A stretch of 64,000 nt of DNA from assembly GCF_002878395.1 (NCBI RefSeq), contig NC_061122.1:83296439-83360438 (forward strand), read 5' to 3'. The stretch comes from Capsicum annuum (lineage: Eukaryota > Streptophyta > Magnoliopsida > Solanales > Solanaceae). Under the pieces are notes generated by a model, which saw only the letters and a program-made list of their open reading frames with translations, was not told the origin of the DNA and searched no databases. Shown piece after piece: positions 45,758 through 58,794 of this stretch (within the stretch, counting starts at the first letter, position 1; every line of letters starts with the position of its first letter). A program made the translations under genes and the position numbers.

Positions 45758-48700
45758 TAAGGAGAACTATTATCTTGAGCTAGATCTAAGTTAGTAGAGA
45801 AGAGGTGAGGGTACTTGGTTTGTATGTCTACTTCTTCTTCCCAAGTAGCTCCCTCAACGAACTGATTCTGCTAAAGAACTTTGACTAGAGGGACTTCTTT
45901 GTTCTCCAGTCTACGAGCCTGATAGTCAAGAATTTCAACTGGAATCTCTTCATAAGAGAGGCCATTCTGAATATCTATGATCTGAATAGGGACTACGAAT
46001 GCTGGGTCACCTATGCACTTCTTGAGCAAAGATACATGGAAGACTGGATGAACTGAGGCTAGAGCTAAAGGCAATTTGAGATCATAAGCTACCTCGCCGA
46101 AGCAACTGAGAATTTTAAAAGGACGGACATATCGGAGACTGAGCTTTCTCTTTTTGCTGAACCGCTTCACTCCCTTTATAGAAGAAATCTTTAGATAAAC
46201 ATAATCACCAATCTCGAACTCAAGATCCTTTCTGCACATATCTGTATAAGACTTTTGTCGGATCTAGGTAGCCCAGAGTCTTTCTCTGATCAACTGGAAT
46301 TTTTCTAAGGGATCGAATAGTAAGTCAGGCCCTAGGACTTCGGCCTCACTAACTTTGAACCAACCAATTGGAGATCTATATCTCTTACCATAGGGAGCTT
46401 CAAATGGAGCCATTCGAATACTAAAATGATAAGTGTTATTGTATGCAGACTCAATCAAAGACAAGTGGTCATCCCAACTACCCTTGAAATTAATTTCACC
46501 TACCCTTAGCATATCTTTTAAAGTCTGAATGGTCCTTTATACTCAACCATCTGTCTGAGGATAGAAGGTTGTACTGAGATAAACTTGGGTACCAATACCC
46601 TTTTGGAATGCTTTCCAAAAATAAGAGGTGAACTAGGTACCTCTATTTAAGATAATAGATAATGGAACACCGTTCAATCGACCAACGCTCTAATGTAGAT
46701 TTTGGAGTAATCCTCAACCGAATAAGAGGTATGAACTGGAAAAAAATGAGCTAATTTTGCCATCCTATCTACAATGACCCAAACTGTATCATGCTGATGA
46801 TGAGTATGAGAAAAACCCATCACGAAGTCTATGTTCACTTTTTCCCACTTCTAAGTAGGACTATTGAACTCCTGTATAGACCCACAAGGTTTCAGATGCT
46901 CTATTTTAACCTACTGACATGTAAACCACTTAGCCACAAACTCTGCAATATCTCCCTTCATCCCACTCCACCAATAAATTTTCCGCAAGTCGCTATATCT
47001 TATGGCCCCTGGATGAATAGAGTAGCGCACACTATGCGCTTCTTCAAGAATTTATTACCTCAAGTCATCTATACTTGGCAAACAGAGACGACTCTGACAA
47101 CGCAAAACACCATCTCATCCTTGGGAGAAAACCTTTACTTTCTGATCCTTGACGAACTCTTTCAACTTGACAAGACTGGGATCTCTATCCTGATTTTCTT
47201 TTACCTCAGAAACTAGAGATGATTTTGAACTACTCTGAACCCATATATTACCCTCTGCAGAATCAACTAGGCAGACACCTAGTCGGGCAAGCTGATGAAC
47301 TTCCTGAGCTAACTTCTTCTTACTAATTTCAACAATAACCACACTACCCATAGACAGTCTACTAAGAGCGTCGGCCACTATATTGCCCTTGCCTGGATAA
47401 TAAAGGACACTTATGTCATAATCTTTCAAGAGCTCTAACCACCTTCTCTAACAAAGATTGAGATCTTTCAGAGAAACGATATACTGAAGGCTCTTATGAT
47501 ATGTGAACACATCTACATGCACCCCATATAAGTAATGCCTCCAAATCTTTAAGGAAAATACTACGGTTGCTAACTCAAGATCATGAGTCAGATAATTCTT
47601 CTCATGGGGTTTAAGTTGTCTGGAGGTGTAGGCTATGACCTTACCATGCTTCATAAGGACACAACCTAAATCTACTTTGGATGCATCACAGTACACCACA
47701 AAACCATCTAAACCATCTAGAACAGCTAAGACTGGAGCTGAGGTAAGTCAAGTCTTCAACTCCTGAAAACTCTTCTCACAAGGATCTGACCGCTGAAACT
47801 TAACTTTCTTCTAATTTAATCTGGACATAGGGGATGCAATAGAAGAGAATCCCTCAACAAAACATTTGTAATAGCCAGCCAAACCCAAGAAACTCCTGAT
47901 ATCTAATAAAGAGACAGGTCTGGGCCAGTTTCTTAGTGCTTCGGTCTTTTGAGGATCAAGCCTAATGCAATCACCGAAAATGATATGACCAAGGAACGCT
48001 ATTGACCTTAGCCAAATTTTATACTTACTAAATTTGGCGAACAACTGATGATCTCTGAGAGTCTGAAGTATGATTCTGACATGGTCTGCATGATCACGCT
48101 CATTGCAGGAATAGACAAGGATATTATCTATGAAGACTATGACTAACATGTCCAAGTACTACTTAAACACACGATTCATCAAGTCCATGAAAGCTGTTGG
48201 GGCATTCATAAGACCAAAGGACATGACTAGGAATTCAAAGTGACCATACTGAGTACGAAAGGCTATTTTTAGAATGTCACATTCTCTGACTCTAAGCTGA
48301 TGATAGCCTGATCTAAGGTTTATCTTAGATAAATAGCTGGCACCCTGAAGTTGGTAAAATAAGTCATCGATTCTGGGAAGTGGATACTTGTTCTTGACCG
48401 TGACTTTATTGAGCTGACGGTAATCAATACAGATTTTGAGAGAACCATCTTTCTTTCGCATGAATAATACTAGTGCACCCCACGGGGAAACACTGGGTTT
48501 GATAAGTCCCTTATCTAAGAGGTTCTTTAACTGTTCTTTCAATTCTCTGAGTTTCACTAGTGCCATTTTGTATGGCAAAATAGATATAGGGTGAGTATCT
48601 GGAAGAAGATCAATGTCGAAGTTTATTTCCCTTTCGGAGGAATTCCTGGAAGATCTTCGGAAAAGACATCTAAATACTCATTCACGGCTGGGATTGATTC

Positions 48701-50361
48701 AAGGTTGGGAGTTTCAGAACTAGAATCCTTCAAATAAACAAGATGATAGACACATCCCTTGGATATCATTTTTTGTGCTCGAAGAAGGAAACAAGATAAC
48801 CTTTGAAAGCTGAAGTATTACCCCTCCACTCCAAAACAGGTTCATTTAGAAACTAAAACTGAACAATTCTATTTTTGAAGTCGACTGTGACATAGAAAGA
48901 ATGAAGCCAATCCATGCTGAGAATGACATCAAAATCAGTCATCTCTAATTTGACTAAATCTACTAAGATGACTTTCTAAAATATCATAATTGGACAGTTC
49001 TTGTATACCCGTCGGGCTATGATGGTTTTACCCACTTGGGTAGAGACTGAGAAGGGCTCTGCTAGATCTTGGGACTAACTCCTAAATCTACTGCTATAAA
49101 AGGAGTAACGAAAGACAAGAAAGCTCCTGGATCTAGCAAAACGTAAACTGCAAGTAAAAATATGTAACGTACCAGTAACTATATCAGGAGAATTTTTTTG
49201 ATCTTTTCGGGACTGGAGAGCATAAAGTCTATTTGGATGTTGCCCACTAGTAGCACTAGAAGTGGCACCCTGCTGATTTAAGTAAACAGACTGAGCTGGG
49301 GAATGGTTCTGCTGACTCAGGGAACCTATCTAAGGACAATCTCTAACCCTGTGGCCTGGCTTGCCACATCCAAAACAAATATTGCTCCCAGCTCTGTAAA
49401 TACCCTAATGGTGTTTGCCATAAGTCTGACAAAGAGTTTTAGTTCGAGCATTGCTAACGCTGCCCTAAGACTTAGAGCCTGGTGCCCTATCTCTATTACC
49501 ATTCCTGAACTTAGCTCCCAAGAGCACTAGCTAACAAAGGAGATGGGACTGATGACTTAGCACGAAGCTGAGAACGGTTTCCTCCCTCTAACTTAGGCTG
49601 AGCAAAGTTGAAACTACCTGTCCTTGCTCTCTTATTCTGCTTCTCCCTGATTTTAATCTTTTGCTCTTCTATATTTTGAGCATGAGTCATAAGCCTGGCT
49701 AAGTTCATGTCACTATTCAACATCAAGGACCTGCACTCATTGACCACACTATCGTTCACTCCAGAAACAAACTTACTCATCTTGGCCCCGCTATCTGTAA
49801 CCACATGAGGATCATATCTGGCTAATTAAGTAAAACTTAAGAGAATACTCTTTCACTGTCATGTTTTCCTGCCTGAGGTTGATAAATTCTAACACCTTAG
49901 CTTTTCTCATCTCCAGGGGAAAGAATCTATCTAAGAATATGATGACAAACTCCTCCCATTCTATGGATCCTACATCAACTGGCCTCTCTGAATTCCACTG
50001 CTTGAACCAAGTGTGAGCAACATCCTGCAACTGATATGTAGCTAGCTCAGCACTCTCAATAGCTGACACCCCCATGATATCTGTAACCTTCTAAACCTGG
50101 TCAAGGAATTCTTGAGGATCCTCTTCTGACATAGACCTGAAAAAAGGATGGGGGATTCATTCGGGTGAAGTCCCAAATCCTGGTTGCAGCTGCATTGGAC
50201 ACTGGTTTGGCCAGAACGACAATTGGTTGTTTATTCTGAGCAGCAACTGATTGAGAAAGAGTAGTGAATGCAGCTTTGAACTCTGCATGAAAGACATGCT
50301 CACCCAAATGATCTTCGGACTGAGGGGCTAACTGATTCCTAGTTCTTTTCTTGGGAGGCAT
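45758..50361 (-). pseudogene. Element A gag-pol, decayed
   Basis: Order on the minus strand: gag start MPPKKRTRNQ at 50361; capsid (49812-50075; TWFKQWNSERP, LRQENMTVKEYSLKF); CCHC knuckle CFGCGKPGHRVRDC (about 49390-49340); protease remnant LLDPGAFLSFVTP (about 49145-49080); RT 48578-47811; RNase H 47699-47448; integrase zinc region (about 47090-46900), core to 46264; chromodomain-type end 46239-45758 (VHPVFHVSLLKKC, ATWEEEVDI). Damage: the RT box reads FIDNILVY, losing the second catalytic Asp; RNase H has TYHKSLQY where an Asp is expected; one zinc-binding Cys of the integrase is Trp (AKWFTC); many stops, one at 48156. RT, RNase H and integrase would have copied and inserted the element; none can work here. 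Confidence 0.9.
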
Positions 50362-50566
50362 GTTCTGTAAACGAAAGAGAAAGAGATCAAACTGAGAGAT
50401 TAACTTGAGATTATGCTCAGTGGTACAACATGAATACTGAAAAATAGGAAAATATTCCTAAACATCTTATAGCCTCTTGCACATAAGTGTGGCGTGCAAC
50501 ACAGCCATGTACAAGACTCTACTGGATGCAACTTTCAGACTTCCTAGGACACTATTGAACCTTAGG

Positions 50567-50578
50567 CTCTGACACCAA
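50567..50578 (-). other. Primer-binding site of element A
   Basis: On the minus strand TGGTGTCAGAGC, one base from the initiator-Met primer consensus, a few bases after the 5' LTR end. Confidence 0.78.
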
Positions 50579-50581
50579 GTT

Positions 50582-51077
50582 TGTAACACCCCAAATCTGG
50601 TACCTGGAATGCTACACGGTGCTCTGACCCTGAAGGTCCACAAGATAACCCATGACTGATATCTATTCCTGAATAATGTATAACATCATGTAAAATACAA
50701 AAATAATACACTAAAACATGTCATAAAGTTCAAAATGGATAAAACATATCATCTGAGAGTACGGTATATCAATACTAAAACATGAACTAAAATAAACTAT
50801 CTGAACATACTGTAGTCTGAAAAGCCTCTAACTTACTGAACTGTCTAAATAAAGAGTTGATGGGACATTTCCCCAACTAACTCCATGTACTGAAAGCTAA
50901 ACTAAAATAATGAAAATATGGGCCATTAAAGTACATTAAGATGGCGAGATAAGATTGCCAACTTTCAAAGGCCAAAATAGGCTAAGTCTGGGAACTTGGT
51001 TAGAATTTTCTAAGTCTGGGACCCCTTGACAAGCTTAAAGGACTGAATTAAGCTCAGAAGTTTCGCGGGGTCTTACT
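50582..51077 (-). mobile_element. 5' LTR of element A with a ~2-kb internal deletion
   Basis: Its first ~335 bp match 42839-43165 and its last ~160 bp match about 45215-45381 of the 3' LTR. The join lies near 50917 at short AATAA-type microhomology. The missing part includes the CpG block and TATA-like box, so this copy lacks its own promoter. Confidence 0.85.
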
Positions 51078-51143
51078 CTAGCCTACCTTATTTAGCATAC
51101 CAGTACATTCAAAGTACTGACCGCAAACCTTTCTTTGTGCTAT
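51078..51143 (+). mobile_element. Gypsy-type LTR (element B), right piece
   Basis: TTTAGCATACCAGTACATTC and AAAGTACTGACCGCA are text usual in long Solanaceae gypsy LTRs and plausibly continue the LTR interrupted at 42838. The piece ends where element C begins. Confidence 0.45.
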
Positions 51144-54036
51144 TGTCACACCTCAAATCCTATTGGGGCGGTTAAGCACCCGTAGCCGTAAAGATCCGAG
51201 GGAACCAATTCATAACCTTGTACTTCCCATGCATGTAACTGTGACAACCAAATGTTCTGACAACACGATATTATGTATCAATGAAAATAACTACACATGC
51301 ACGCACAAACTGATATGTACAATATTTGGCCGATGGGGCCACCATGTCTAAAATCAGGACACTACTATAACTTTACATTAGTCTACAAAGCCTCTAAAAG
51401 ATACATAGATTTAGTTAGGTTCGGGACAAACCCCTCGTCCTACTCTTAACCTACCGCGCAATACCAAAACATATGGAACAGACTTAGAAAGCCCCGAATT
51501 AACCTGGAGCTCATCAATAGGCATGGAATAACCTGCGCCCCTACGAATGAGGTGTATGAGCTGAAATACCTGTGCCTGCGGCATGAAATATAGGTCCTCT
51601 GTGAGGGACGTCAGTACGAAAATATGTACTGAATATGTAAGGCTAAAAGTAACAACACATGGTAAACGAGCTCAATAAAAATCAGATACAAATGTATAAG
51701 TAGTACTAGTAGACCACCTTTATATAAACTTGTGGGACTACATATATTATGTTTCTTTCTTTATTTTTACCCTTCTTACTTCATAATCTTTGTAAGACCC
51801 TTTCTTTATTTTTACCCTTCTTACTTCATAATCTTTGTAAGCCATATATAATGCAAATGACTAGCTGATCAGTGGTAAATAGATAAATTAGGATTGGCCC
51901 ATGCTAGACTTACGCCCCTGAGCTTCCACCTACATTTAAAGATTGGGATCGGGCCATGCTAGGCTTATGCCCCTGAGCTGCCACCCATAAATAAAGGTAT
52001 CGAGATCGGCCCATGCTAGGTAAGTGCCCCTGAGCTGCCACTCGTCATTTTATAGATTTGCATTACTTAGTTTATTTAGCCTTTGAGGTTGTTACTTTGG
52101 TGGTCATCACATTATGGTACCTTGAACCAGTAATACGCTAATAAGAGACAGGTAAATAGACACTTAATGCAACAACAATGAGGTAGGGAACCGTTGGCAC
52201 ACAAATAAAGTATTTAGGAGCTGAAATAACACATGGGTCTTATTTGAACAAACGGAAAACTCCTAAAATTTTCTAGTGAAGATAGACGCGCAGATTTAAT
52301 AATAAGCACGTATTGAAGTGTTCTAATATGTTAGAGAGTGGGAACAAGGTCATTGGATACATGGAGTGTAATGTGCTGCCATTATGTAGCACTTTCTTAT
52401 GGGATAACCTCGAAAACTTGTTTGATGGAACAATTGTACGACTTTATGCCAAAGAGTGTGAAATAGAGTATGCCTTACATACCTAGTTATTTGACTCTGA
52501 AACTAACCCGACTTGAATTCCCGACTTTTAGATTACTTATCTACAATAGAATATATGGTAAACTAGTATTAGTAACCAAGCAACACATTTGAGATACTTA
52601 ATTTCACCCAAAGCAATAACCGGGCAGCAACTACTAATCTATCAAATAAGGGTGTTATTTTAACCATTTTTTTTCCTCCAATTACACCCACATACCATTT
52701 AGGTTCTTATAAGGTTCACCAAAACCACCTCGACTTTATTACACATTCCAAACAATACGCAAAATAGATTGGGAAACAAACATTAGTTCGGTGGTGTATC
52801 ACCATATCTTTCTTTTATGATTCATTACAAACTCATCACACCTTTATCCAACTTCAACCTAGCATCCCATGACATAAACATACAAAACAGTCTAAAAACA
52901 GTCCCAAATCCCTTTTATTGTAGCAATCAATTATTGAACTCATCATCTCTTGAGTTCTCAATAACAAGACATCCATAATCCCCTCTCAAATTCATATATA
53001 AGAAAAACAAAATGGAGCAGTCACCTTACCTCAATTCAGCAACTTATTCTTTTAATTGAACTCTCAAGAGCTTGAACTTTCCTTCACACTTAAACCAAAG
53101 AAGAAGAAAAAAAGTTCCTCAATAACAAGGAAACGTGAACAAACATCTTGTTCTATAATCAGCCATATACTTATAGTCCAACACTTATAACTTGTTTTCC
53201 TAATCTTCCATGAGATAATTAAACAAAACCTTAAGTGTTTTTCACTTACCTTGGGCTGCAAAGGTGAGGATTTCTTCAAGAACCCTAGAAGGAAAAATAG
53301 GGCTACTGTTCTTGTTGTTTTAGAGAGAGTAGAGAAATTTGCTGAAATATACTCCTTTTTGTGACTTAAAAGTGAAGTAAAATGACCATCAACTTGTCCC
53401 TTTAAAGTCCCTATCTTGTCCACCTCCTTAGATGCATTTTGGACCATAAAATTGGTCAAATTGGTCCAAGTAGGTGATCCACCTACTTAAGGGTCCAAGC
53501 TGCTGAAACTTCAAAGTAGGTGATGCACCTACTTGCTTAATTTCTTGTTGGTCTCAATTATATGTGGGCCTTGGCAGATTGGTGTGTTGGGCCACTTATC
53601 CATTTTCTTTCTCTTTTGTTCAATTTGGCCCAAATGAGTATATTACCATAGACCCAAATCTGATCCATAGCCATGGGTCCATTAATTTGGTCCAAACAAC
53701 TTAAGTAGGTGACTCACCTACTAGCTTAAATAAGTAAAGCAAGCACCTCAATATTTTTCTCTATTTTGAACTCCTAATCCCTTTAATCTAACCTTTAAAT
53801 TATACACACTTGGCCACTTTAAACTTTAGATTCAAATACTAGCTTACGATTCCAAGTTTAAATAGTTATCTTAACGTTAACTTTGTCGCATCACATTAAA
53901 CTGTACGGGAAGCATCTATAATTCCATCTATACCATTAATACTTGTATGACAATTCTCATACGTTATATATATCAAAAGGCTATACCAAGTTCCATATAA
54001 TTAGAACAAGTACAAGCAAAATACGGGATATTACAT
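51144..54036 (-). mobile_element. 3' LTR of element C
   Basis: Edges TGTCACACC (51144) and GGGATATTACA (54036), about 2.9 kb. A ~50-bp tandem duplication (CTTTCTTTATTTTTACCC..., 51751-51840) is present here but single in the other LTR, so it arose after insertion. The open frame at 53064-53459 (minus) is an LTR frame with no domain. Confidence 0.88.
51891..52050 (-). repeat. ~60-bp tandem repeat inside the element C LTR
   Basis: Three units with GATCGGGCCATGCTAGG, GCCCCTGAGCTGCCAC and an A/T-rich spacer start near 51891, 51948 and 52008. The same three units occur in the other LTR at about 59493-59648, so the array predates insertion. Confidence 0.82.
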
Positions 54037-54169
54037 CTTTCCCCCTTAGAAACATTCGTCCTCGAATGTTAGCATAACTGTCCAACCAAAACAAGTTCAA
54101 GCCTAAATTTATTATCCCTATTACCACATAGTACCTATATATTTTACACTTACTTGTTATTGCTCCAAT

Positions 54170-57100
54170 TCAGCATCTTGGATTTTTTCTTCGTATTTGA
54201 ACAAATGGGGGGTACTTGGATTTCATCCCTTCTTCAGCTTCCCATGTGATCTCTTCTACTTGCTGATTCCTCCAAAGCACTTTTACAGAAGCTATTTCCT
54301 TGTTCCTTAACTTCTTACCTTGTCGATCTAGGATAGAAATAGGTATTTCTTCATAGGTAAGATCTTTCGTAACTTGTACATATTCAGTAGGATTAATATG
54401 AGATGGATCTCCAATGCACTTTCGAAGCATTGAGATGTGAAATACCGGATGAATTGTTGAGAGCTCTTGGGGTAGCTCCAATTCATAAGCAACTTGGCCA
54501 AACCTCTGAGCAATCTGGTATGGGCCTATATAATGTGGACTTAATTTTTCCTTTCTTACCAAATCTCATAACCCCCTTCATTGGTGATACCTTCAAGAAT
54601 ACCCAATCACCTATAGCAAACTCTAGCTCCCTTCTCCTAATATCTGCATATGACTTGTGTCTGCTTTAGGCTATTTCTAGTAGTTGTTGGATCACTTTAA
54701 CCTTTTCCATAGCTTGATGAACAAGATCTAGTCCGAATAAGGCAGTTTCACCCGCTTCAAACCATCCAATTGGTGATCTACACTTTCTTCCATACAAAGC
54801 TTCATATTGTGCCATTTTGATACTTGAATGATAGCTATTGTTGTAGGTGAACTCGATGAGAGGTAGATGATCATCCCAACTACCTTTAAAGTCCAATACA
54901 TAAGCTCGTAGCATATCTTCAAGTGTTTGAATGGAAAGTTCTTCTTGTCCATCCGTTTGAGGGTGAAAAGCTGTACTTAGATTCACTTGTGTCCCCAAAT
55001 TTATCTGAAAAGACTTCCAAAATTTGCAGTAAATTGAGGTCCTCGATCCGATATATTAGAGATTAGAACTCCATGTAGTTGAACTATCTCCTTAATATAT
55101 AACTTGGCATATTTTTTAACTGTGTAAGTAGTCCTAACCAGTAGAAAGTGTGCTAATTTGGTAAGCCTATCAACTATACCCATATGGAATCAAACCTTCG
55201 AAATGTACGAGGCAAACCAGTGAAGAAATCCATGTTTATCATATCCCACTTCCATATTGGAAGATCTATACATTGCTTTAACCCCTGGGCTTTTGGTGTT
55301 CTACTTTAACTCTTTGATAATTTGGACATTCGACTACAAATTTTGCAATGTTCTTCTTCATGTCACCCCACCAATACATCCCTTTCAAATCATGGTACAT
55401 TTTTGTTGACCCTGGATGGATAGAATACCTTGAATGATGTGCTTTAATCATAATCCTCTTTCTTAGCCCGTCTACATCAGGTACACACAATCTGTTTTGG
55501 CACCGAAGTACCCCTTCTTGTGTAAGCTCAATTGCCTTTGTCATACCACATTGCACATTTTCCTTAAGCCATAATAGAATAGGATATGCATACTGCTTCT
55601 CTTTTACTTCAGTTATTAGTGAAGATTATGTTGCATTATGCACAATAAGCCCTAAGCCAATTCTTGAAGCATCACAACACACTGCATACCCCTCTGTGCC
55701 TTCTGGAAGCTCCAATACGGGTGCAGAAGTCAACTTATTCTTCAGATCATGGAAACTTCTTTCGTATACATCATTCCATTGGAATTTGTATGCTTTGTGT
55801 GTTAGCTTTGTTAAAGGTGCAGAAATTGAAGAAAATCCTTCAAAAAATCTTCTATAATAACTTGCCAACCCAAGAAAACTACGAACTTCTGTAGGCGTTA
55901 TAGGTCTTGGCCAGTTCTTCACGGCTTCTATATTTTGAGTATCAACCTTTATTCCTTCATCAGATACAATATGACCTAAGAATGCCAAAGATTTTAACCA
56001 AAACTCACATTTAGAGAACTTTGCAAATAGCTTACGATCACGAAGAATCTGCAACACCTGTCGTAAGTGATTGGCATGGTCCTCATTTAATCTCGAATAA
56101 ACCAGAATATCATCTATAAAAACTATCACAAACATATCCAAGAATGGCTTGAACACCCTATTCATCAAATCCATAAAAGTTGTAGGTGCATTAGTTAGCC
56201 CAAAGGACATGACTAGGAACTCGTAATAACCGTACCATGTTTGAAAAGCTGTCTTGGGTATGTCATTCTCTTTGACCCTCATTTGGTGTTAACCAGACCT
56301 TAAATCAATCTTCGAAAACCACTTGGCACTTTGCAACTGATCAAATAAGTCATCAATTCTCGAAAGGGGATATTTATTCTTAATAGTCACCTTGTTTAGT
56401 TGTCTATAGTCAATACACATTCTTAACGAGCTATCCTTCTTACATACAAATAACACTGGTGCACCCCAAGGGGATACACTAGGCCTTATGAATCCTTTTT
56501 CTAGCAAGTCTTTTAATTTCTTTTTCAACTCCCGTAGTTCTGTCGGGGCCATTCTATACGGAGGAATTGAGATTAGTTGAGTACCTGGAATTACATCGAT
56601 ACCAAACTCCACTTCTCATTTTAGAGGCAAACCCGAAAGGTCTTCAGGAAATACATCAGAAAATTCATTTACCACTAGAATAGTTTAAAGACTTGGTGTC
56701 TCCGCATTTATATCCTTCACTCTAACTAGATGACATATGTAACCCTTGAAATCATCCTTTTTGCCTCAAAATAAGACATAAATTTACATCTTGGCACACC
56801 AATATTACCTCTCCATTCTAGGACTGCCTCCTTTGGGAAATGGAAACACACCCTCTTAGTTCGGCAATCTACTGTGCCATAACAAGAAGCCAACCAATCC
56901 ATACCCATTATAGCATCAAAATCTACCATTTATAACTCAACCAGTTTAGCCATTGTATTGCGACCGCAAATAGTTATTATACAATTTCGATACACTCTCT
57001 TAGCTATAACTGATTCACCAATCGGCGTAGATACTTCAAATGGCTTAACTAGCAATTCTAGTGTTCTTTTGAACTTTTCAGCAACCAATGAAGTGACATA

Positions 57101-58572
57101 CAATAATGTAGAACTCGGATCAACTAATGCATATACATCATGTGAAAAAATGGATAATGTACTTGTAACCACATCTAGAAAAGCCTCTGAATTTTGTCGA
57201 TCTGCTAAAGCATATGTACGATTCTGAACTCCACTAGAGCTAGCTGTTCCTTTAGCACCTCTACCATTACCCATAGGTTGTACACCCCTACCTAAATAAG
57301 GCACTGATGATGATGATACAACGGATGATCCATTAGGTCGTGCCATACCACCTATGCCTCTTTGAGGGCATTCTCTTATCATATGTCATGACATACCACA
57401 CCAAAAGCAAGCATTTGTTCCAAAAAAACATGCACCTAAATAAAACTTTCCACATTGTCTACATGGCTGTCAAGGAGGCCTTAATTGGCTCATAATCCCT
57501 TGCTCTTGATACCCTGTTGTTCGTGAACTCTGACTCTCATTTCTTTGACCAAAATGGTTACCTTTAGACCCTTGAAACTGTGGTGGAGCACTAGCTGTAG
57601 AACAAGAAGATAATGGCCTGGGAGGTCTATTAGAAAACCAAGGCCTAAACTCTCCTTGGGATGCCATAAACTGCCCCGCAGATCTAGACCTCTTGGAATA
57701 CCCCCTTTCTAACTCTTTTGTTCTTTTTTGCCTCTGATCCTTCATTTTTTGTATGAATGCTTATATCCTTGCTATGTCCATGTCTTTGTTCAAAGCAGCA
57801 ATAGTACAATCTCTAACCTGATAAGGATCCAATCTATCCACATATAGATGAACTCTATCATCCATTGTAGCTACAACATTAGGAGCATACCAAGATAAGG
57901 AGTTAAACCGGAGGCTGTATTCCCTCACGCTCATATTCTCTTGGAGAAGATTCAGGAACTGATTACACGGGCTTCTCAAATCTCAAATGGAAGGTAATGA
58001 TCAATAAATGCCTTTTTAAACTCTTTCCAAGTAGCTGAAGGTGCATCGATACCCCTAGATCGTTTCCAATCTTCATACCAAAATATAGCCTCTTCCTTGA
58101 ATCTATATGCTACTAGCTCAATTGTCTCTTTACCCGACACATGAATAACATCTAAAGCCTTTTGGATTTGATCAATAAAGTCCTATAGGTCTTCATTAAG
58201 ATCTGATTCGGTGAACGTGGGAGGATCTAATTTGAGAAAATCCTGCGTTCGTAGGCTAGCTGCCCTATCTGCACCACTAGAACCTATAGTTGGAATGGCT
58301 TGTCCAGCAACTATACAAACCAATAATTGTACTGCATTCCTTAGATCTTGGTCTATAGCATTGGTAGGTATTTTTGAGGATGCGGTTCTTCTCCTTCTTA
58401 GCTCTTCTGGAGATGGAGGAGTAGAAGAAGTTTGGGACACAAACTCAGCTTGAGCCTCACTTTGATTAGCTTGTCTAGGTGGTGATTTGCTGGTCCCCTC
58501 CCCGGCAGCCTCGTCTATCCGCCTACCGTCTATCCGCCTACCTATATTCTTACTCCTTCTTGTAATCGGCAT
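54170..58572 (-). pseudogene. Element C gag-pol, decayed with an internal RNase H deletion
   Basis: Minus-strand order: gag start MPITRRSKNIG at 58572; capsid (57761-57979; LLQENMSVREYSLRF); basic linker (57470-57745); CCHC knuckle CFWCGMS-stop-HMIREC with a stop inside; protease ALVDPSSTLLYVT (about 57120); DFDAIMGMDWLASCYGTVDC (56726-56929); RT 56612-55626 with an intact [10 protein letters not shown] box but a stop in place of Tyr near 56288; RNase H starting [13 protein letters not shown] and ending abruptly at about 55626; integrase HHCC zinc region (55556-55278), core with VDRLTKLAHF and SDRGPQF, then FHPQTDGQ; chromodomain-type end 54562-54170 (IHPVFHISMLRKC, EEITWEAE). Most of RNase H is deleted around 55600-55626, so the copy is non-autonomous. 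Confidence 0.9.
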
Positions 58573-58778
58573 CTTTACTCTAATAAGAGGAAAAAAATAG
58601 GTTCAATGTTCAAATATAACTTCACTTACAACATGGGCTCTATTGCACGATCTAAGATATGAAGAAAAAGAGACAACCCCTAAATGTCACATAGCCTCCT
58701 ATTTATAGATGTGGTGCAAAACACGCCCAAAAATAGGAATCTATATAGACACGGCTTTATAGACACCCTAGGACGACC

Positions 58779-58790
58779 GCTCTGATACCA
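58779..58790 (-). other. Primer-binding site of element C
   Basis: On the minus strand TGGTATCAGAGC, a perfect initiator-Met tRNA primer site, four bases after the 5' LTR. Confidence 0.9.
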
Positions 58791-58794
58791 CTTT

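Larger units (their letters stand above)
42839..51077 (-). mobile_element. Element A: Ty3/gypsy Tekay/Del-type chromovirus, defective
   Basis: A minus-strand element with both LTRs (3' LTR 42839-45381, 5' LTR 50582-51077), primer site at 50567-50578, a gag-pol region 45758-50361 and a purine tract (RC of 45383-45396). It is nested in the LTR at 40953-42838/51078-51143. A clear 5-bp target duplication could not be confirmed. The LTRs differ at many positions and the 5' LTR has lost about 2 kb, so insertion is not recent. Confidence 0.88.

Noticed and set aside
46791..47216. 141-codon plus-strand frame
   Set aside because: Antisense of the integrase/RNase H region of element A.
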